Shown here: piece by piece, positions 32,590 through 35,654 of the stretch
Numbering within the stretch: the first letter of the stretch is position 1
Layout of the letters: every line of letters begins with the position of its first letter
DNA from: an uncultured Alphaproteobacteria bacterium
GTDB taxonomy: Bacteria; Pseudomonadota; Alphaproteobacteria; RF32; CAG-239
Length of the DNA stretch: 35,654 bases
Assembly (NCBI GenBank): GCA_944390265.1
Contig: CALXPK010000070.1
Coordinates: forward strand, 1-35,654
Reading direction: 5' to 3'
Position numbers and translations under genes: made by a program
Notes under the pieces: generated by a model
The model's database searches: none
Seen by the model: only the letters and a program-made list of their open reading frames with translations
Told to the model about the DNA's origin: nothing

Positions 32590-33315
32590 TTATTTGATTT
32601 CATCTTGGGGTAAAATATCCCAATTTTCATCGGTAGAAGTTGTGGTGGTCGTGGTGGTCACGGTTTCAACATTTTGAGCCATAGGCTGGGTGTTGGTTAC
32701 AACTTCTTTTGTGGTTGTGGTGGTTGTTTTCACAACATCTTCTTGAACCTGTTGTTTGTAAGGTTCTTTTTCAAAGGTTACGGTTGTGGTTGTTCTCGGC
32801 TCATATACGGTTTTGTATGTGGTCTTTTTGTAAACAACTTCAACCGGTTCTCTGACTTCTTTAACTTCCGGGGCGCAATGAGAACCATCGTTCAACTCAT
32901 ATTCTTTGGTGGTTGATTTGATGTCGCCGCAAGAAGCATAAGTATTGGTCTTTTGTACGGTGGTTGCCGGTTCAACTTTCTTTTCAACAACAACCGGTTT
33001 CGGAGCTTCTTTATGTCTGATGATAACCGGAGCCGGTTTTTCAACTTCTTTAACATAGATAATCGGCTGTTCTTGACGATAAACAATCGGGCGAGGTTGA
33101 ACTTGTTGCGGTTGAACGTAGTAATTTACGCGAATCGGGCGATTGGCTTGGCAATTTTCACCGGTCGCATAGTTACAACCTTGGTTGTCATAGCCTTTGT
33201 AAGCATTTTGGGGAACGGGAGTTTCCTCGAATTCTTCATCATCACCGCACATACCATCAAAGCAAGCACATCCGGTCATAAGAAACATCAACGACATTGC
33301 TAAAGTTTTTTTCAT
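32590..33315 (-). CDS. Thr/Val/Pro-rich lipoprotein (241 residues)
   Basis: Unrecognised envelope lipoprotein. The signal has lipobox MTGC with C16; more cysteines follow soon after (C18, C23). The mature part is low-complexity: a Pro/Val/Lys-rich middle with repeated PVVVEKK/EKPAPVII motifs, a CGD...HCAPE segment, and several TTTTTTK/TTTTTTS tracts in the C-terminal 100 residues. An extended periplasm-spanning or surface linker is inferred. The threonine tracts (repeated ACA/ACC codons) could change length by slippage. It begins with a normal ribosome site (GAGAGGAATC). Confidence 0.85.
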   Translation of the reverse strand: MKKTLAMSLMFLMTGCACFDGMCGDDEEFEETPVPQNAYKGYDNQGCNYATGENCQANRPIRVNYYVQPQQVQPRPIVYRQEQPIIYVKEVEKPAPVIIRHKEAPKPVVVEKKVEPATTVQKTNTYASCGDIKSTTKEYELNDGSHCAPEVKEVREPVEVVYKKTTYKTVYEPRTTTTVTFEKEPYKQQVQEDVVKTTTTTTKEVVTNTQPMAQNVETVTTTTTTTSTDENWDILPQDEIK

Positions 33316-33556
33316 GATTCCTCTCAGATTTCACAAATTGGTCTAAATTTTCTCTATCTTTATTATATTTCTTTAAATTTGTCAAATTTTTGTTTATGGC
33401 AAAAACTCGTCTCAAATAAAAATCACATAATTTCAATAGATTAGATTTTTCTTATATTTTATTTATTTTCACTATAACTATTTAAGGTGAATATAAGATT
33501 AATTTTTTTGGATTCTTTTTGAAAAATTTTGTTTGTACTTTAGTACTTAGATACAA

Positions 33557-33582
33557 AAAAGCACCTCATTTGAGGTGCTTTT
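33557..33582 (-). terminator. Intrinsic terminator after recA
   Basis: Perfect AAAAGCACCTCA/TGAGGTGCTTTT hairpin with a T tail on the minus strand, 18 bp after the recA stop. The rest of 33316-33599 is A/T-rich without a gene. Confidence 0.92.
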
Positions 33583-33599
33583 CATTTTTTTTGCCTTCA

Positions 33600-34637
33600 T
33601 TATTCGGCAATTTCGTCTTCTATCGGCTCATCATCGCCAATCATCTCGGTGGTGATATGTCCGGCATCAGCCCTGATTTTGTTTTCAATTTCTTGAGCAA
33701 CATCCGGATGGTCTTTCAAGAACAACTTAGCATTTTCACGACCTTGGCCGAGTTTTTCTCCTTTGTAAGAGAACCAAGCGCCGGCTTTTTCAACAATGCC
33801 GGATTTGATGCCCAAGTCAATCAGCTCGCCGGTTTTGGAAATGCCTTCGCCATACATAATGTCAAAGTCAACCACTTTGAACGGAGGAGCCACCTTGTTT
33901 TTGACAATCTTAACTCGGGTTTGGGTGCCGATGATATCATCTTTGTCTTTGATTTTGCCAATGCTTCGGATATCAATACGGACGGAAGCATAAAACTTCA
34001 GAGCATTACCGCCGGTGGTGGTTTCCTGACTTCCGAACATGACACCCTGTTTCATACGAATCTGGTTGATGAAAAGGACCAAAGTGTTGGAACGGGAAAC
34101 GGTGGCGGTCAATTTTCTCAAGGCTTGGCTCATCAAACGTGCTTGCAAGCCCATGTGTTGGTCGCCCATTTCGCCTTCCAATTCGGCTTTCGGAACCAAA
34201 GCGGCAACCGAATCGACAACCAAAACATCAATGGCGCCGGAGCGAACCAAAGTATCGGTGATTTCCAGAGCTTGTTCACCGGCATCCGGCTGAGAAATCA
34301 AAAGATTTTCAATATCAACACCGATTTTTTTGGCATATGACGGGTCGAGAGCGTGTTCAGCATCAATAAAAGCACAGGTTCCGCCGTTTTTTTGTGCCTG
34401 AGCAATGACACTCAAGGCCAGAGTGGTTTTACCGGAACTTTCCGGACCGTAAATTTCTACAATTCTGCCTTTGGGCATGCCGCCGATACCAAGGGCAATG
34501 TCCAAACCGATGGAGCCGGTGGAAATGGCCTCAATATCAACGCTGGCATCGTTTTGACCCAAACGCATGATGGAGCCTTTTCCGAAAGCCTTTTCAATTT
34601 GGCTGACTGCGGCATCCAGTGCTTTTTGTTTATCCAT
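33600..34637 (-). CDS. recA: Recombinase RecA
   Basis: ATP-dependent strand-exchange protein of homologous recombination and SOS induction. 345 residues: Walker A GPESSGKT at 64-71, the [10 protein letters not shown] segment, [17 protein letters not shown] (Walker B and L1), [35 protein letters not shown] (L2), and an acidic tail ending [15 protein letters not shown] lies 11 bases before ATG, a rather long spacing. I found no alphaproteobacterial SOS box (GTTC-N7-GTTC) upstream. Confidence 0.98.
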   Translation of the reverse strand: MDKQKALDAAVSQIEKAFGKGSIMRLGQNDASVDIEAISTGSIGLDIALGIGGMPKGRIVEIYGPESSGKTTLALSVIAQAQKNGGTCAFIDAEHALDPSYAKKIGVDIENLLISQPDAGEQALEITDTLVRSGAIDVLVVDSVAALVPKAELEGEMGDQHMGLQARLMSQALRKLTATVSRSNTLVLFINQIRMKQGVMFGSQETTTGGNALKFYASVRIDIRSIGKIKDKDDIIGTQTRVKIVKNKVAPPFKVVDFDIMYGEGISKTGELIDLGIKSGIVEKAGAWFSYKGEKLGQGRENAKLFLKDHPDVAQEIENKIRADAGHITTEMIGDDEPIEDEIAE

Positions 34638-34675
34638 TTTCTTTTTTACCTCATTAAATGTTGTATAATGATATT

Positions 34676-34704
34676 GTTATAATCAGCTCTTGAGAAAAAA
34701 ACAA
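34676..34704 (-). promoter_or_regulatory. Possible recA promoter
   Basis: Minus strand TTGTTT (34704-34699), a 17-bp spacer and TATAAC (34681-34676), 39 bp upstream of the recA start. Confidence 0.35.
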
Positions 34705-34743
34705 TTTTGCTTTTTTATTTATCCCTATGAAAAATAAAATGTA

Positions 34744-35654
34744 CTACTTTTGTTCTTTTTGCAAGAGTTTTTTTATGTTTTTTACTTTTTTGATTTTGTT
34801 CAAAGCTGACTTTTCTTCTAAGGCTTTGCTTTCAGCCAATTTTTCTTCATTAATGGCTTGAAATTCTTCCAAGGCAGCGGTGACCACGGCACCAAAAATG
34901 ACCACGCTCCAAGCCAGATACATCCAAATGAGGAAAACGGGCAGGGCGGCCAAAGCACCGTACAAAGTTTTGTAAGTGGCGTTCTCTATCACCAAAATGC
35001 CAAAACTTTTTCTTAAAACCCAGAAAAGCAAAACCGCAATGAAAGCTCCGACCAAGGCGTTGGAGATTTTGACTTTTTTGTTTGGAACCAAAACATAGAC
35101 CATGACCAAAACCAACATGGTCATCAGACTGGGAAGCATTTGGCTCAAATACATGGAGTTGCTCAACTCTTCGGGCATGAGATTTTGCAAAGTGAAAAGA
35201 TAGCTGCGCAAAGAAAAAGCAGCCCCGAGCAAGATGGGGCCCAAAGTGATAACCGTCCAATATAAGGTGATTTTGGTTTTGATGTTTCTCGGCTTATAGA
35301 CTTTAAATATAAAGTTCAGGCTGTTTTCAATCGTGGAAAGCAGCATAATTGAGGTGACCGCCAAGCCAACCACGCCGATGGTGGTGATTTGGGCGGCCGC
35401 GTTCATGAAATTGACAAAATACTGGCTGATTTCTTGACCGATGTCAGGAACAAAATTTTTAAGAATAAATTCTTGAAACTGTTCCTTAATGGTTGTGAAT
35501 CCGGGAAAGGCCGAAAAAATTGCCAAGCCGATGACAAACAACGGAACAATGGCAATTAAGGACGTATAACTTAAAGAGGAAGAAACCCTGAAAATGGTGT
35601 CATTCTTGGCTCTGCGGACCAAAAAGATTAAGAAGTTTTTGAGTGTTTCACCCG
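34744..35654 (-). CDS. YihY/BrkB-family inner membrane protein (5' end outside window)
   Basis: At least 302 residues; the frame stays open to the window edge, so the N-terminus is missing. The family pattern is clear: SSSLSYTSLIAIVPLFVIGLAIF, the QEFILKNFVP amphipathic helix, GVVGLAVTSIMLLSTIENSLNFIF, YWTVITLGPILLGAAFSL, NALVGAFIAVLLFWVLRKSFG and YGALAALPVFLIWMYLAWSVVIFGAVVTA, with about six spans. The C-terminal tail is charged (KIKKVKNIKKLLQKEQK). Once called RNase BN, but these are membrane proteins of unknown function. Confidence 0.9.
   Translation of the reverse strand, partial: GETLKNFLIFLVRRAKNDTIFRVSSSLSYTSLIAIVPLFVIGLAIFSAFPGFTTIKEQFQEFILKNFVPDIGQEISQYFVNFMNAAAQITTIGVVGLAVTSIMLLSTIENSLNFIFKVYKPRNIKTKITLYWTVITLGPILLGAAFSLRSYLFTLQNLMPEELSNSMYLSQMLPSLMTMLVLVMVYVLVPNKKVKISNALVGAFIAVLLFWVLRKSFGILVIENATYKTLYGALAALPVFLIWMYLAWSVVIFGAVVTAALEEFQAINEEKLAESKALEEKSALNKIKKVKNIKKLLQKEQK

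Noticed and set aside
33519..34340. 273-codon open frame on the plus strand
   Set aside because: Antisense shadow of recA; no ribosome site and it runs through the recA terminator.
34638..34743. SOS (LexA) box upstream of recA
   Set aside because: No GTTC-N7-GTTC, GAAC-N7-GAAC or CTGT-N8-ACAG match is visible in the interval.

Overview
This window looks like a chromosomal segment of an AT-rich alphaproteobacterium. The evidence is gene content: a circularly permuted (two-piece) tmRNA gene with a class-typical tag, an alphaproteobacterial-type SspB next to an RHH_4-type protein, an rpiB-glyA pair, an nrdR-nusB pair and a sfsA-map-radC run. Lipoprotein signals, signal peptides and SspB fit a Gram-negative cell. 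Dense packing, frequent T-tailed hairpins and many orphan secreted or membrane proteins suggest an uncultured host-associated (possibly gut) lineage. That last placement is inference. I see no phage, insertion sequence, CRISPR array or classical defence island.

Layout. 1-5023: rpiB-glyA (one-carbon supply), a convergent WG-repeat-like lipoprotein, then murF-nrdR-nusB packed as an operon. 5022-5187: an intergenic palindromic repeat. 5250-9898: def and fmt, which are often adjacent, are separated by two orphan genes, a DHH-like protein and an antisense 573-residue protein with an HECKH motif. 10006-12147: glmM and three small genes. 12273-15096: two tandem paralogous ArsB/NhaD-type ion transporters. 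15160-18758 (minus): two exported orphan proteins with trmJ, preceded by cysE-mnmA. 18854-20760: an alpha/beta hydrolase, then ssrA (tmRNA), sspB and an RHH protein on the minus strand.

20819-23849: an orphan gene followed by a folate/thymidylate neighbourhood (folA-like, a gene with an apparent frameshift, thyX, dut). 23931-29127 (minus): a small orphan, a polyprenol/dolichol-kinase-like CTP-dependent kinase overlapped by what looks like the membrane half of an LTA-synthase-like protein, alaS and tspO. 29250-31502: a divergent sfsA, map, radC. 31569-32064: tRNA-Pro(TGG) and tRNA-Arg(TCT), separated by a 90-bp direct repeat that starts inside the 3' end of the tRNA-Pro gene. 32176-35654: a small orphan gene, a Thr/Val-rich lipoprotein, recA and a YihY/BrkB-family membrane protein cut by the window end.

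Functionally, most of the window is housekeeping: translation start (def, fmt, map), translation rescue and proteolysis (ssrA, sspB), tRNA modification (mnmA, trmJ), nucleotide and folate metabolism (glyA, nrdR, folA, thyX, dut), cell envelope (murF, glmM) and DNA repair (recA, radC). The points most worth a second look are the ssrA-sspB adjacency, the two orphans between def and fmt, the tRNA-Pro 3'-end duplication, the palindromic element at 5022-5187, the homopolymer frameshift at 22452-22458, and the truncated LtaS-like/polyprenol-kinase pair.
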